Shown here in pieces: positions 34,727-44,831 of a stretch of DNA of 59,942 nucleotides (position 1 is the stretch's first letter; every line of letters begins with the position of its first letter). Made by a program: the position numbers and the translations under genes. This DNA comes from Thiopseudomonas sp. (GTDB taxonomy: Bacteria > Pseudomonadota > Gammaproteobacteria > Pseudomonadales > Pseudomonadaceae), in the NCBI GenBank assembly GCA_023228985.1, contig JALOAC010000015.1, positions 1 to 59,942 on the forward strand, given 5' to 3'. A model generated the notes under the pieces. It worked only from the letters and a program-made list of their open reading frames with translations. It had not been told where the DNA came from and did no database searches.

Positions 34727-35536
34727 TTAGCGCACCAACAACACATCACAAGGCGGATGCTCAAGAAAATACTGCGCTAAGCTACCCAGCAGTACATCCG
34801 CCAATACTCCACGACCATGCTTACCCACAGCCAAAAGCTGTGGTTTTTGCTGCTCCAGTATTTCACTGAGACAGCTATGCAGTTCCCCCTGATGCAACGC
34901 ATGACTAATTGCTGGCCCCTGCGCTGGCATTTTCTTTTGCTCATCCACAATCAGCTGAGCAAACAACTCTTGCTGCCATTCATGCTCATCCGTATCGCAG
35001 GTATGCATGTGCGCATGCTCTAAAACATGCACCGCATGAATAGTCGCCTGCTCGGGCAGCAAAGCATAAGCGGCATGCAGTGCATTACAAGCACAGCGGG
35101 AGAAATCCATAGGTATCAAAGCTTGCTCATAAACGGCTGGCTCGGCACTAATTGCTAGCAAAACAGGCGCTGAACTACGCTGCAGCACGCGCTCCAACGT
35201 CGTACCAGTAAAATACTGCGGCGAGTCTTGATGGTGATCACCCATCACTAGCAAATCAACCGAACGTGCGCGCTGCTGCGCCACAATGCTTTGCGCAGGG
35301 CGACCAACAACGACAATAAGTTCAGCCTGAGCGCACAAATCTGCTATTTGCTGTTCGATAAGCTCTTGCGCGGCAACTTGATTTTGTTTCAGCACGGCTG
35401 GCGGTAAATGACTTTCCATTACATGCAAAATAGTCAACCGTGCCCCATGCTGCTGAGCCAAGTGCCAAGCTCGTTGCAAAGCAATATGCGCATGCTCACT
35501 CAAGTCATGCGCCACCATAATATGCTTAATACTCAT
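34727..35536 (-). CDS. tandem universal stress protein
   Basis: 269-residue UspE-like protein of two Usp domains (about 1-140 and 145-269). The second has the intact ATP-binding pattern G-x2-G-x9-GS in GKHGRGVLADVLLGS; in the first it is altered (GDHHQDSPQYFTGTT). DLSEHAHIALQRAW and DFSRCACNALHAAY start the two halves. Likely cytoplasmic stress protein; partner unknown. Confidence 0.88.
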   Translation of the reverse strand: MSIKHIMVAHDLSEHAHIALQRAWHLAQQHGARLTILHVMESHLPPAVLKQNQVAAQELIEQQIADLCAQAELIVVVGRPAQSIVAQQRARSVDLLVMGDHHQDSPQYFTGTTLERVLQRSSAPVLLAISAEPAVYEQALIPMDFSRCACNALHAAYALLPEQATIHAVHVLEHAHMHTCDTDEHEWQQELFAQLIVDEQKKMPAQGPAISHALHQGELHSCLSEILEQQKPQLLAVGKHGRGVLADVLLGSLAQYFLEHPPCDVLLVR

Positions 35537-35623
35537 TAACTAATTCACCCTTGAAGCACGCGAACACCGCGCATTACCTGCCTTAATTCGCGCGCCATTC
35601 TAGACCTGTACGGTGCAAAGTCC

Positions 35624-35652
35624 GGCGCGCACAAATTAGCTTTGTGTGCGCC
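35624..35652. other. GC-rich perfect hairpin between Usp and metY
   Basis: GGCGCGCACAAA and TTTGTGTGCGCC form a 12-bp stem (one G-T pair) around a 5-base loop. It lies just downstream of the metY stop on the metY strand. There is no T-run, so it is more likely a stabilising 3' hairpin or weak terminator than a classic one. Confidence 0.5.
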
Positions 35653-35668
35653 GTAGTTCATCATCTGA

Positions 35669-36943
35669 CTACTTAGCTGCCTCAAGTGCTTGGCTAAGAT
35701 CGGCCAAAATATCATCAATATGCTCAATACCGATGGATAAGCGTACTAAGTCAGTGCTCACACCTGCGGTTGCCATTTCTTCGGGCGACAGCTGACGGTG
35801 GGTCGTACTGGCTGGGTGGCAAGCTAAGCTTTTAGCGTCGCCGATATTCACTAAGCGGTAAATCATTTGCAGGGCATCAATAAAGCGCGCACCTGCCGCT
35901 TCGCCACCTTTAATGCCAAAACACAGAATGGCCGAAGGCTTACCACCGTAGTATTTTTTCGCCAATTCATGCTCAGGATGATCAGGCAAACCCGCATAAT
36001 TCACCCAAGCTACTTGTGGATGTGCTGCTAAGTACTCCGCTACTTTTTGCGCGTTTTCGCAGTGGCGCTCCATACGCAACGCTAAAGTTTCCAAGCCCTG
36101 CATAATTAAAAACGCATTAAAGGGCGACAACGCCGCACCCATATTACGCAAGGGCACTACACGGCAACGACCAATAAAAGCGGCTGGGCCAAAGGCTTCG
36201 GTATACACCACGCCGTGATACGACGCATCCGGGGTATTAAGTAGCGGGAAACGCTCTTTGTGCTCAGCCCAAGGGAATTTGCCGGAGTCCACGATAGCGC
36301 CAGCCAGAGTAGTACCATGACCGCCAATGTATTTGGTGAGAGCATGCACGACAATGTCTGCACCGTATTCAATCGGACGGCAAAGCGCCGGTGAAGCCAC
36401 CGTATTATCTACAATTAACGGCACACCATGGCGATGTGCTGCCGCAGCCAAGGCTTCGATATCCACCAAGCTTCCAGACGGATTACCAATGCTTTCACAG
36501 AATACGGCTTTGGTGTTTTCGTCAATCAAGCTTTCCAGTGCGGCAATGTCATCATGAGGTGCAAAACGCACTTCAATGCCTTGACGCGGAAAAGTGTGCG
36601 CAAACAGGTTGTAAGTACCGCCATACAGTTTCGCCACCGACACAATATTATCGCCCACCTGAGCAATCGCCTGAATACTCATGGTAATTGCGGCCATACC
36701 TGAAGCGACCGCCAGCGCTGCCACACCACCCTCAATCGCTGCCACACGCTGCTCTAACACATCGTTGGTCGGGTTGGTAATGCGGGTATAAATATTGCCC
36801 GGCACCTTAAGGTTAAACAGATCAGCACCGTGCTGAGTGTCATCAAAAGTATAGGAAGTGGTTTGATAAATAGGGACTGCGGCAGATTTGGTGGTGGGAT
36901 CAGATTTGTAGCCAGCGTGAATCGCAAGGGTTTCTAATTTCAT
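35669..36943 (-). CDS. metY: O-acetylhomoserine sulfhydrylase (aminocarboxypropyltransferase)
   Basis: PLP enzyme that makes homocysteine from O-acetylhomoserine and sulfide. The 424-residue protein opens with ETLAIHAGYKSDPTTKSAAVPIYQTTSY, has SVAKLYGGTYNLF, and the PLP lysine in HALTKYIGGHG (about residue 210). The family's C-terminal SIGIEHIDDILADL is intact. O-succinylhomoserine specificity cannot be excluded. It is a single gene with its own leader (36944-37108). Confidence 0.92.
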   Translation of the reverse strand: MKLETLAIHAGYKSDPTTKSAAVPIYQTTSYTFDDTQHGADLFNLKVPGNIYTRITNPTNDVLEQRVAAIEGGVAALAVASGMAAITMSIQAIAQVGDNIVSVAKLYGGTYNLFAHTFPRQGIEVRFAPHDDIAALESLIDENTKAVFCESIGNPSGSLVDIEALAAAAHRHGVPLIVDNTVASPALCRPIEYGADIVVHALTKYIGGHGTTLAGAIVDSGKFPWAEHKERFPLLNTPDASYHGVVYTEAFGPAAFIGRCRVVPLRNMGAALSPFNAFLIMQGLETLALRMERHCENAQKVAEYLAAHPQVAWVNYAGLPDHPEHELAKKYYGGKPSAILCFGIKGGEAAGARFIDALQMIYRLVNIGDAKSLACHPASTTHRQLSPEEMATAGVSTDLVRLSIGIEHIDDILADLSQALEAAK

Positions 36944-37108
36944 AAGGTTTTCTCAGCGCATTATGGAGTTGGATAAAAGTACTCAAGCATGCCTAGACCA
37001 ACGCTACGGGTCAAGTAAGATGAAAACCAATTTAGAAGTCTCTAGCCCCCCCTTTCTTAACTGCGCTTTTTGTTATGATGCACAACTTATTTATCTGAGA
37101 TTACTCTT

Positions 37109-37642
37109 ATGGCCACCAAGCCGACCATTTATAAGCTGCATATCGCTCTCTCTGACTTCAATCGCGACTATTATGATTCTGCTCATCTCACCGTTGCTTT
37201 ACACCCATCGGAAACCTTAGAACGGATGATGGTAAGAGTGGTGGCTTATTGCTTAAACGCGCAGGAGCATATTACCTTTACCAAAGGTCTCTCAATGGTC
37301 GAAGAGCCTGATATCTGGGTGAAGACACTGGATGATCAAATTGCGTTATGGGTTGACGTAGGCGAGCCTGCAGCCGAGCGCATCAAAAAAGCCAGTCGCA
37401 TAGCTACAAGGGTTAATGTGTATAGCTTCAATAGTAAATCTACTACTTGGTGGGAGCAGAATAAAAACAAGCTGCATCCCTTTAAAAATGTGCAGTTTTA
37501 TCAGCTTGACTGGCAGCAAATTCAAACCCTAGCCTCACTGACTGAACGCACCATGAACTGGTCACTCAGTATTAGCGGCGATACGGTTTATATTGCCGCC
37601 GAAAACCAGACCTGTGAGTTAGTGATAAAAGAGCTCATTTAG
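37109..37642 (+). CDS. yaeQ: YaeQ family protein
   Basis: 177-residue protein of the YaeQ family, a PD-(D/E)XK nuclease-like fold once proposed to suppress RfaH defects. KPTIYKLHIALSDFNRDYYD and GEPAAERIKKASRIATRVNVY are characteristic. Function is not established. Confidence 0.9.
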   Translation: MATKPTIYKLHIALSDFNRDYYDSAHLTVALHPSETLERMMVRVVAYCLNAQEHITFTKGLSMVEEPDIWVKTLDDQIALWVDVGEPAAERIKKASRIATRVNVYSFNSKSTTWWEQNKNKLHPFKNVQFYQLDWQQIQTLASLTERTMNWSLSISGDTVYIAAENQTCELVIKELI

Positions 37643-37756
37643 TAGTTTAGATTTTGAAAATAACGGCCAGCCATAACTACCTAATAAATCCCGAATAGTG
37701 TTGCACACGAGCATTCAGGTAGAATGCGCAGCCGATACATTTTTAGGAACAGATTG

Positions 37757-38527
37757 ATGACATGGCGTTACATTATTAAGCAGCTGGGCTTTCCACCATC
37801 GGGACTCATACTTCTTTTTTTACTGAGCTGGATGCTGCGCAAACATCTGCCACGCTTAGCGAGTTTTATTTTCCTGATTACCCTGACTGCCTTTTACGTG
37901 CTGAGCATTCCGCTGAGCGTCGAGCATTTCGCGCGCCATATAGAAACCGAAGTCGCGTTAACCGCTGAGCAATTAGAACAACTCGATCGGCACGCTGATG
38001 TGATTGTGGTGCTGGGTGGCGGGCGTGAACTGGCTGATGACGCTTGGGGCTCTGACCAGCCTTCGTTGTTTGCTCAACAGCGTTTACGCTATGCCTCACG
38101 TTTGGCTAAAAGCTCTGAACTGCCTATTCTGATTAGCGGCGGCCTGCATTTCGGTCAACCTCCCAGTGAAGCGCAAATTGGCAGTGAGACGCTGGCAATG
38201 GATTTCAATCTTGAAACCCATTGGCTGGAAGGCGAAAGCCGCACTACGTGGGAAAACGCACTCTACAGCGCCAAAACACTACAACCGCTGGGCATTAAAA
38301 AAATCGTTCTGGTGACCGATGCTTGGCATATGCCGCGTGCACGCTGGAGCTTTGAGCAACATGGTTTTGAAGTTATCAGCGCCCCGATGGGCTTTTTCAG
38401 CGTGCCACGCCAAAGACCAGCTTTTGGCTTGCTACCGGAAAGCAAAGCGTTTTGGCAAAACTCACTGCTGCTCAATGAATGGGTTGGGCAAAAACTTTAC
38501 CTGCACGAATATCTAAAAAACAATTAA
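37757..38527 (+). CDS. elyC: ElyC/SanA/YdcF-type DUF218 membrane protein
   Basis: 256-residue envelope protein with two N-terminal membrane segments (about 10-28 and 33-52) and a DUF218 domain: DVIVVLGGGRE, ISGGLHFGQPPSEAQ, EGESRTTWENA and TDAWHMPRARWSFEQHG. E. coli ElyC supports peptidoglycan synthesis via undecaprenyl phosphate. The start is ATG 37757 with AGGAACAG upstream; eleven further codons in frame are not conserved. Confidence 0.85.
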   Translation: MTWRYIIKQLGFPPSGLILLFLLSWMLRKHLPRLASFIFLITLTAFYVLSIPLSVEHFARHIETEVALTAEQLEQLDRHADVIVVLGGGRELADDAWGSDQPSLFAQQRLRYASRLAKSSELPILISGGLHFGQPPSEAQIGSETLAMDFNLETHWLEGESRTTWENALYSAKTLQPLGIKKIVLVTDAWHMPRARWSFEQHGFEVISAPMGFFSVPRQRPAFGLLPESKAFWQNSLLLNEWVGQKLYLHEYLKNN

Positions 38528-38553
38528 GCGTCCAGCGCAGAACCAGCGTCTAC

Positions 38554-38584
38554 GAGGGAAATCAAGATCCACTTCATTTCCCTC
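38554..38584 (+). other. hairpin between elyC and leuS
   Basis: GAGGGAAAT and ATTTCCCTC, a perfect 9-bp stem with a 13-base loop. No T-run follows. It may be a weak terminator for elyC or part of the leuS leader. Confidence 0.45.
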
Positions 38585-38648
38585 AGACCCCTTGGTTAAT
38601 GTATGCTAGGCAGATTCTTTTTGACCACTTTAAGCACATAAAATCATC

Positions 38649-41267
38649 ATGCAAGAACAGTATCAACCCCGCGAAATCGAAACGGCAGCTCAAACCTATT
38701 GGGCTGAGAACAAGTCTTTTGAAGTTACCGAACAGCCCGGCAAAGAGACTTTTTACTGCCTGTCCATGTTCCCCTACCCCAGTGGCCGTCTGCACATGGG
38801 CCATGTGCGCAACTACACCATTGGCGATGTGATCAGCCGTTACCAGCGCATGCTGGGTAAAAACGTGATGCAGCCGATGGGCTGGGATGCCTTTGGCATG
38901 CCGGCAGAAAACGCCGCGATTCAAAACAAAGTCGCGCCGGCCGCTTGGACCTACGAAAACATTGAGTACATGAAAGCCCAGTTCAACCAACTGGGTTTGG
39001 CACTGGATTGGTCACGTGAGCTCGCCACCTGCAAGCCCGACTACTACCGTTGGGAGCAATGGCTGTTCACCCGCCTGTATAAGAAAGGCATTATTTATCA
39101 GAAAAAAGGCACAGTGAACTGGGACCCCGTCGATAACACGGTACTGGCCAATGAACAGGTGATTGACGGACGCGGCTGGCGTTCCGGCGCATTGGTGGAA
39201 AAGCGCGAGATCCCGATGTACTACTTTAAGATCACTGCGTATGCAGACGAGCTACTCAGCGGTCTGGACAAGATGACTGGCTGGCCTGAGCAAGTTAAAA
39301 CCATGCAGCGCAACTGGATCGGCAAAAGCTTTGGTGCCGACATTGTCTTTGCTTATGACGCCCAATCCGTTGGCATCGAAGGGCAGCTCAAGGTTTACTC
39401 TACCCGTCCTGACACCCTAATGGGCGCGACCTATGTCGCTGTAGCCGCTGAGCATCCGTTGGCGCAGCGCGCTGCAACAGACAATCCTGCCCTAGCCGCC
39501 TTTATTAGCGAATGCAAAACCAGCTCCACCGCGGAAGCCGATATGGCGACCATGGAGAAAAAAGGCATGCCTACCGGCCAATTTGTGATTCATCCGCTGA
39601 CCGGTGACAAGTTACCCGTTTATGTCGCCAACTATGTGCTCTGGGGTTACGGTGAAGGCGCGGTAATGGCTGTCCCCGCCCATGACGAGCGCGACTTTGA
39701 GTTTGCTAATCAGTATCAACTGCCGATTGTGCAGGTGTTCCGTTCTAATAACGCTGAACTACAATTTAGCAGCACAGAGTGGCAGGATTGGTACGCGGAC
39801 AAAACCGATGTCGTTACCGTTAATAGCGGCAAATTCGACAATCTAGACTTTCAGGCAGCTTTTGACGCCATCGTCGCTGACTTAGAAGCCAAGCAAAGTG
39901 GTGAGCGCAAAACCCAGTTCCGTCTGCGTGACTGGGGCATTAGCCGTCAACGCTATTGGGGCTGCCCAATCCCGATCATTCATTGCCCAAGCTGTGGTGA
40001 TGTGCCGGTTCCTGAAGATCAGCTCCCTGTGGTATTGCCAGAAAACGTCATCCCCGATGGCAGCGGTAACCCACTCGCTAAAATGCCGGAGTTTTACCAG
40101 TGCCAGTGCCCTAGCTGCGGCGCTGATGCGCGGCGCGAAACCGATACCATGGACACCTTTGTCGAGTCCTCTTGGTATTACGCCCGCTACGCCTCACCAC
40201 AGAGCGAGCAGAACCTGGTCGACAAAGACGCGGCCAATCATTGGCTGCCGGTTGATCAGTATATTGGCGGGATTGAGCACGCTATTTTGCACCTACTTTA
40301 CGCACGTTTTTTCCACAAACTGATGCGTGATGAAGGCTTGCTCGACAGCGATGAGCCCTTCACCAACTTGCTCACTCAGGGCATGGTGATTGCCGATACC
40401 TATTACCGCCTGCAACCTAATGGCGGACGTGTTTGGTACAACCCAGACGAAGTCGATGTCACCTACGATGCCAAAGGCAAAGCCACCGGCGCGGTTCTGA
40501 AAAGTGACGGCGAGCCGGTGGTCATCGGTGGCACCGAGAAAATGTCTAAATCCAAAAACAACGGTGTCGACCCACAAATCATGATCGACCAATACGGCGC
40601 GGACACCTGCCGTCTGTTTATGATGTTTGCTGCACCGCCCGAGATGAGCTTGGAATGGTCTGATGCGGGCGTTGAAGGCGGTAGTCGTTTTCTGCGTCGG
40701 GTGTGGCGCTTGACTCACAAACATGTGAGCCAAGGCTTGGGCGGTGCGCTCGATACCAGCAATCTGACGGGTGAGCAAAAAGAGTTACGCCGCGCCATTC
40801 ACGCAGCGATTGAACATGCCAGCCGCGATATCAGCGAGCACCACAAGTTCAACACCGCCATTGCGCAGGTGATGAGCCTGATGAACGTGCTGGAAAAAGC
40901 ACCCAATGCTAGCGAGCAAGATCGTGCCCTGCTGCAAGAAGGTCTTGAGTCCGTCGCGTTGTTACTGGCTCCAATTGCACCCCATATTTGCCATGCGATG
41001 TGGCAAGCGCTGGGGCATAGCACGCCTATTATTGACGCCAGCTGGCCCGTTGCCGATAAAACCGCCTTAGTGCAAGACAGCTTAACGCTGGTGGTGCAGG
41101 TCAACGGTAAGCTGCGCGGCCATATTGAGGTGCCAGCCAGCGCCAGCCGTGAATACGTTGAAGAAGCAGCACGCAACAACGAAAACGTACAGCGCTTCAC
41201 CGAAGGTCTGACCGTGCGCAAAGTCATTGTGGTGCCCGGAAAACTAGTTAATATAGTGGCTAATTAG
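38649..41267 (+). CDS. leuS: leucyl-tRNA synthetase
   Basis: 872-residue class I synthetase. HIGH motif in FPYPSGRLHMGHVRNY (about residue 42), editing CP1 domain with STRPDTLMGATYVAVA and the AVPAHDERDFEF site, a zinc-like CPSCGDVP / CQCPSCGAD insert, KMSKS in EKMSKSKNNGVDP, and the C-terminal anticodon domains. First gene of leuS-lptE-holA, the order also seen in P. aeruginosa. Confidence 0.97.
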   Translation: MQEQYQPREIETAAQTYWAENKSFEVTEQPGKETFYCLSMFPYPSGRLHMGHVRNYTIGDVISRYQRMLGKNVMQPMGWDAFGMPAENAAIQNKVAPAAWTYENIEYMKAQFNQLGLALDWSRELATCKPDYYRWEQWLFTRLYKKGIIYQKKGTVNWDPVDNTVLANEQVIDGRGWRSGALVEKREIPMYYFKITAYADELLSGLDKMTGWPEQVKTMQRNWIGKSFGADIVFAYDAQSVGIEGQLKVYSTRPDTLMGATYVAVAAEHPLAQRAATDNPALAAFISECKTSSTAEADMATMEKKGMPTGQFVIHPLTGDKLPVYVANYVLWGYGEGAVMAVPAHDERDFEFANQYQLPIVQVFRSNNAELQFSSTEWQDWYADKTDVVTVNSGKFDNLDFQAAFDAIVADLEAKQSGERKTQFRLRDWGISRQRYWGCPIPIIHCPSCGDVPVPEDQLPVVLPENVIPDGSGNPLAKMPEFYQCQCPSCGADARRETDTMDTFVESSWYYARYASPQSEQNLVDKDAANHWLPVDQYIGGIEHAILHLLYARFFHKLMRDEGLLDSDEPFTNLLTQGMVIADTYYRLQPNGGRVWYNPDEVDVTYDAKGKATGAVLKSDGEPVVIGGTEKMSKSKNNGVDPQIMIDQYGADTCRLFMMFAAPPEMSLEWSDAGVEGGSRFLRRVWRLTHKHVSQGLGGALDTSNLTGEQKELRRAIHAAIEHASRDISEHHKFNTAIAQVMSLMNVLEKAPNASEQDRALLQEGLESVALLLAPIAPHICHAMWQALGHSTPIIDASWPVADKTALVQDSLTLVVQVNGKLRGHIEVPASASREYVEEAARNNENVQRFTEGLTVRKVIVVPGKLVNIVAN

Positions 41268-41379
41268 TCAGTCGCTGTTAATTGGAATCTGTTATTTGCA
41301 CGAGTCGTTCACCTCAGTCACAAGGCGTCACTCCTGCAAATAATACTCACTTTTTACTCCTCAACACTCTAGGTACTCT

Positions 41380-41976
41380 ATGCGCATCCAACACTTAGCT
41401 ACCATAGCGCTCACCCTTCTGCTTACCGCCTGTGGTTTTCATCTGCGCGGCATGGGTAGTTTTGATTTTGCATTGCAAGAACTCCAGTTTATGTCTGCGG
41501 ATAGCCGCGCACCACTAGCCAAAGCCTTAGAGTCGCGCCTTGAAGCTCAGGGAGTCGAACTAAACTCTGGTGCTCCTTTCACACTATTTTTAGAGCGCGA
41601 AGAACATACACAAAGAGTCGTCAGCTATACCGCTGGTACACGCAGTGCTGAACACATGCTCACCAGCTCGGTTGACTATGCTATTCGTGCCGGTGACTTG
41701 CCTGATTTAATGACCGGCACCGCCGAAGTTCAGCGTGTTTTATCCTTTAACCAAAATCATGTTTCCGCCTCTAACGAAGAAGCTAACCTGCTGCGCAACG
41801 AAATGCGTAATGAGCTAGTTATGCAGCTGATGATGCGCTTGCAAGCCATTAAGCCTGAGCAGCTCGAAGCACTCAGAGCCACAGCACAGGCTCGAGCCGA
41901 TGCGGACGCTGAGGCCAGACAACAAGAACTAGAGCGCCTGCAACAAGAGCTAAATCTTGAACCGCTAGCCAAATAA
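41380..41976 (+). CDS. lptE: LPS-assembly lipoprotein LptE
   Basis: Outer membrane lipoprotein that plugs LptD. The 198-residue protein has a lipobox LLTACGFHLRG (Cys at about residue 18) and the LptE fold. The last 40 residues are a charged Ala/Glu/Arg-rich helix, longer than in E. coli and usual in pseudomonads. holA follows after 7 bp. Confidence 0.92.
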   Translation: MRIQHLATIALTLLLTACGFHLRGMGSFDFALQELQFMSADSRAPLAKALESRLEAQGVELNSGAPFTLFLEREEHTQRVVSYTAGTRSAEHMLTSSVDYAIRAGDLPDLMTGTAEVQRVLSFNQNHVSASNEEANLLRNEMRNELVMQLMMRLQAIKPEQLEALRATAQARADADAEARQQELERLQQELNLEPLAK

Positions 41977-41983
41977 GCAACCT

Positions 41984-42982
41984 ATGCGCCTTTACCCGGA
42001 AAAACTAAACGGGCAGTTAAAAAAACAATTACTGCCCATTTACCTCATCAGCAGTGACGATCCTTTGCTGCAACAAGAGGCCAGTGATGCCGTGCGCCAA
42101 GCCTGCCGTGAGCAGGGTTATACAGAACGCCAAGTGTTTAGTGTGGAGCGTAGTTTTAACTGGAACCAGCTACGCGAAGCCAGCGCCACACTGTCACTCT
42201 TTGCTGAAAAGCGCATTTTAGAATTGCGCATCCCTTCCGGCAAACCCGGCGACCAAGGCGCTATCGTGCTGCAGGAATACTTAGCACGCCCCGCAGACGA
42301 CACCGTGCTGCTAATTACCTTGCCGCGCTTAGACGGCAGCACACTGAGAACCAAGTGGGCCAAAGCTCTGCAAGAAAGCCCTATCTGCGGCTTTGTGCAA
42401 ATCCCCGTCATTACGCCAGAACAGCTTCCGCAATGGCTTAACCAACGCCTACAACAAAAAGGTTTAAGTGCTGACGCAGAGGTTTTAGAACTCATCAGCG
42501 ACCGCGTTGAAGGCAACTTACTGGCCGCCGCGCAGGAAATCGAAAAACTCACTCTACTTACCGATGCCAAGCATTTGGATAGCGCCACCGTGCAAAATGC
42601 CATTGCCGATAGCGCTCGCTATGATATTTTCACCCTGACTGATGCTGCTTTAGCCAGCGACACCGCGCGCAGCCTGCGTATTCTCAGTGGTCTGCGCGCC
42701 GAGGGCAATGAAGTGCCGGTTATCTTGTGGGCGCTAGCACGAGATATTCGTCAACTCAGCTTGTTTGCTGCACAGATGGAACAAGGACAGGGTATGCAGC
42801 AAGTGACCAATAGAGTCTGGCCCGCATCGCGCAAACCCATTATCCAAAAAGCCCTGCAACGTCATCCAACCCAGCATTGGCAAAAGCTACTGCAAGATGC
42901 GCAGCTGATAGACGAACAAGCCAAAGGCCAAGCACCGGGCAGTGCTTGGATAAGCCTAGAACAGTTGTTGCTAAAGTTTTAG
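41984..42982 (+). CDS. holA: DNA polymerase III delta subunit
   Basis: Clamp-loader subunit that opens the beta clamp. The 332-residue protein starts MRLYPEKLNGQLKKQLLPIYLISSDDPLL and has the AAA-like fold without a working P-loop, with conserved DRVEGNLLAAAQEIEKL and LRILSGLRAEGNEVPVILWALARDIRQL. Last gene of the leuS operon, followed by the convergent dtd. Confidence 0.95.
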   Translation: MRLYPEKLNGQLKKQLLPIYLISSDDPLLQQEASDAVRQACREQGYTERQVFSVERSFNWNQLREASATLSLFAEKRILELRIPSGKPGDQGAIVLQEYLARPADDTVLLITLPRLDGSTLRTKWAKALQESPICGFVQIPVITPEQLPQWLNQRLQQKGLSADAEVLELISDRVEGNLLAAAQEIEKLTLLTDAKHLDSATVQNAIADSARYDIFTLTDAALASDTARSLRILSGLRAEGNEVPVILWALARDIRQLSLFAAQMEQGQGMQQVTNRVWPASRKPIIQKALQRHPTQHWQKLLQDAQLIDEQAKGQAPGSAWISLEQLLLKF

Positions 42983-43008
42983 AGTATAGGCGAAAGAATA
43001 TTCGCCGC

Positions 43009-43446
43009 TCAGACTTCCAACAAGAAAGTGACCGGCCCATCATTGGTTAAACTAACCTGCATATTGGCACCGAACTCACCTGTTTCGATATGAGCGTGTG
43101 CAGCTTTCGCCATAGTCACCAGCTTATTAAACAGCTGCTCTGCTTGCTCAGGTGCTGCTGCCGTAGAAAAACCAGGGCGCAAGCCGCTACGTGTATCAGC
43201 CGCCAAGGTAAACTGAGAAACCAGCAACACACCACCTTGAATATCTTTAACTGATAAATTCATCCGTCCTTGTTCATCAGCAAACACGCGGTAATTAAGC
43301 AGTTTATTGAGCATTTTTTGCAATTGCTCAGTACTGTCTTGCGGCTCTATACCTACCAGCACCAAGAGCCCTTGTTCTATTTCACCCACCACGTGCCCAG
43401 CCACCTCTACTTTGGCGCTGGACACGCGCTGCAACAAAGCTTTCAT
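43009..43446 (-). CDS. dtd: D-aminoacyl-tRNA deacylase
   Basis: Removes D-amino acids wrongly attached to tRNA. The 145-residue protein has SQFTLAADTRSGLRPGFSTAA with the active-site region (about 78-98) and the cross-subunit NDGPVTFLLEV end with the Gly-cisPro motif. The ATG overlaps the fbp stop by one base (TAATG). Confidence 0.95.
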   Translation of the reverse strand: MKALLQRVSSAKVEVAGHVVGEIEQGLLVLVGIEPQDSTEQLQKMLNKLLNYRVFADEQGRMNLSVKDIQGGVLLVSQFTLAADTRSGLRPGFSTAAAPEQAEQLFNKLVTMAKAAHAHIETGEFGANMQVSLTNDGPVTFLLEV

Positions 43447-44486
43447 TACTTAATTAGATCTGGGTTTTCCGGCGCCCACTCAAGGTGGTATTGAGTAATG
43501 CGCTCCACTTCTTCTTTAGAACCCATGTAAACGGCTACGCGCTCGTGCAAAGTGCCGGGCTGAATATCCATAATGCGTTCATAGCCATTGGTGGCCGCAC
43601 CACCGGCTTGCTCGACAATCATCGCCATAGGATTGGCTTCATACATCAAGCGTAATTTGCCGGGCTTATCTGGCTCACGCTTATCCCACGGATACATAAA
43701 CACACCACCACGCACTAAAATACGGTGCACATCAGTGACCATGGCGGCAATCCAGCGCATGTTGTAGTTTTTCTCTAGCGGTCCTTCTTCACCGGCACGC
43801 ATTTCATCTACATAGCGTTTCACCGGCAGCTGCCAATGACGCTCGTTAGACATATTCAAGGCAAACTCCGCAGTTTGCTTTGGAATTTGCATATTGTCGT
43901 GGGTCAGAATAAACGAGCCCAACTCGGTATCTAGAGTAAAGCCTTTAACGCCATTACCCAGCGTTAGTACCAACATGGTTTGCGGGCCATAAATGGCATA
44001 ACCAGCAGCTACTTGCTTCGAGCCTGACTGCAAAAACGCGTCATCTGCCAAGTCACCACAGATATCTTCACGCTCAGGACAGGTAAGTACCGAGAAGATG
44101 GTTCCTACAGAAACGTTCACATCAATGTTGCTCGAACCATCCAGTGGGTCAAACACCAACAAATAAGAGCCTTTAGGAAAACAGCCCGGAATCTGGTACG
44201 GCTCATCCATTTCCTCAGAAGCCATAGCAGCCAAGTGACCGCCCCACTCGTTAGCTTCCAACAAAATCTCATTGGACAGCACATCGAGTTTTTTCTGAAT
44301 TTCACCCTGAATATTTTCCGAGGTCAGACTACCTAGTACTCCACCCAGCGCACCCTTAGATACCTGGTGGTTAATCATTTTACAGGCGCGCGCAACAACC
44401 TCGATCAAAAAACGTAATTCAGCTGGTGTTTGGTGCGAGCGTGTTTGCTCAATAAGAAAACGACTTAGACTTGTGCGAGAAGACAT
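43446..44486 (-). CDS. fbp: class I fructose-1,6-bisphosphatase
   Basis: Gluconeogenic enzyme forming fructose 6-phosphate. The 346-residue protein has the metal site FDPLDGSSNIDVNVSVGTIF (about 110-129), a sugar-phosphate region NMRWIAAMVTDVHRIL and LRLMYEANPMAMIVEQAGG. The AMP-site N-terminus is present. dtd is translationally coupled. Confidence 0.96.
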   Translation of the reverse strand: MSSRTSLSRFLIEQTRSHQTPAELRFLIEVVARACKMINHQVSKGALGGVLGSLTSENIQGEIQKKLDVLSNEILLEANEWGGHLAAMASEEMDEPYQIPGCFPKGSYLLVFDPLDGSSNIDVNVSVGTIFSVLTCPEREDICGDLADDAFLQSGSKQVAAGYAIYGPQTMLVLTLGNGVKGFTLDTELGSFILTHDNMQIPKQTAEFALNMSNERHWQLPVKRYVDEMRAGEEGPLEKNYNMRWIAAMVTDVHRILVRGGVFMYPWDKREPDKPGKLRLMYEANPMAMIVEQAGGAATNGYERIMDIQPGTLHERVAVYMGSKEEVERITQYHLEWAPENPDLIK

Positions 44487-44743
44487 AACCGGCCTCAGTG
44501 TTAAAAATGTGCTAACAGTTTAACGCTTTAGTAAATACTTTGCTGCTTTTAGATCGCTGCATGCTCTACATAAACACAGCAAAGCCTCATTTTTACTACT
44601 CAACCTGTGAACCAATACCTAGTATTGAATAGCATAGATTTACAGTTTAAAGATACCGTCTAGAATGCGCCCGCACTATTTATGAGCACACATAGCACGC
44701 AAATATCTAGCCAGTCGCTGCTCGCATACAACTAAAGCATTTG

Positions 44744-44757
44744 TTGACATGCATCAA
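44744..44757 (+). promoter_or_regulatory. ANR/FNR box upstream of ompW
   Basis: TTGAC-ATGC-ATCAA fits the FNR/ANR consensus TTGAT-N4-ATCAA with one mismatch. It lies 75-88 bp before the ompW ATG, in the 345-bp fbp-ompW intergenic region (44487-44831), which otherwise holds no recognised gene or repeat. ompW is an FNR target in E. coli, supporting the assignment. Confidence 0.75.
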
Positions 44758-44831
44758 AAGCTCACTCGACAACTTATCTGACACTTAGTGCCACTCACAC
44801 AACATCCCTCAAATGCATTATGGAGAACATT

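Noticed and set aside
36391..36703. ORFs of 98 and 91 codons opposite metY
   Set aside because: Antisense shadows of a conserved coding gene with no own ribosome site or similarity.
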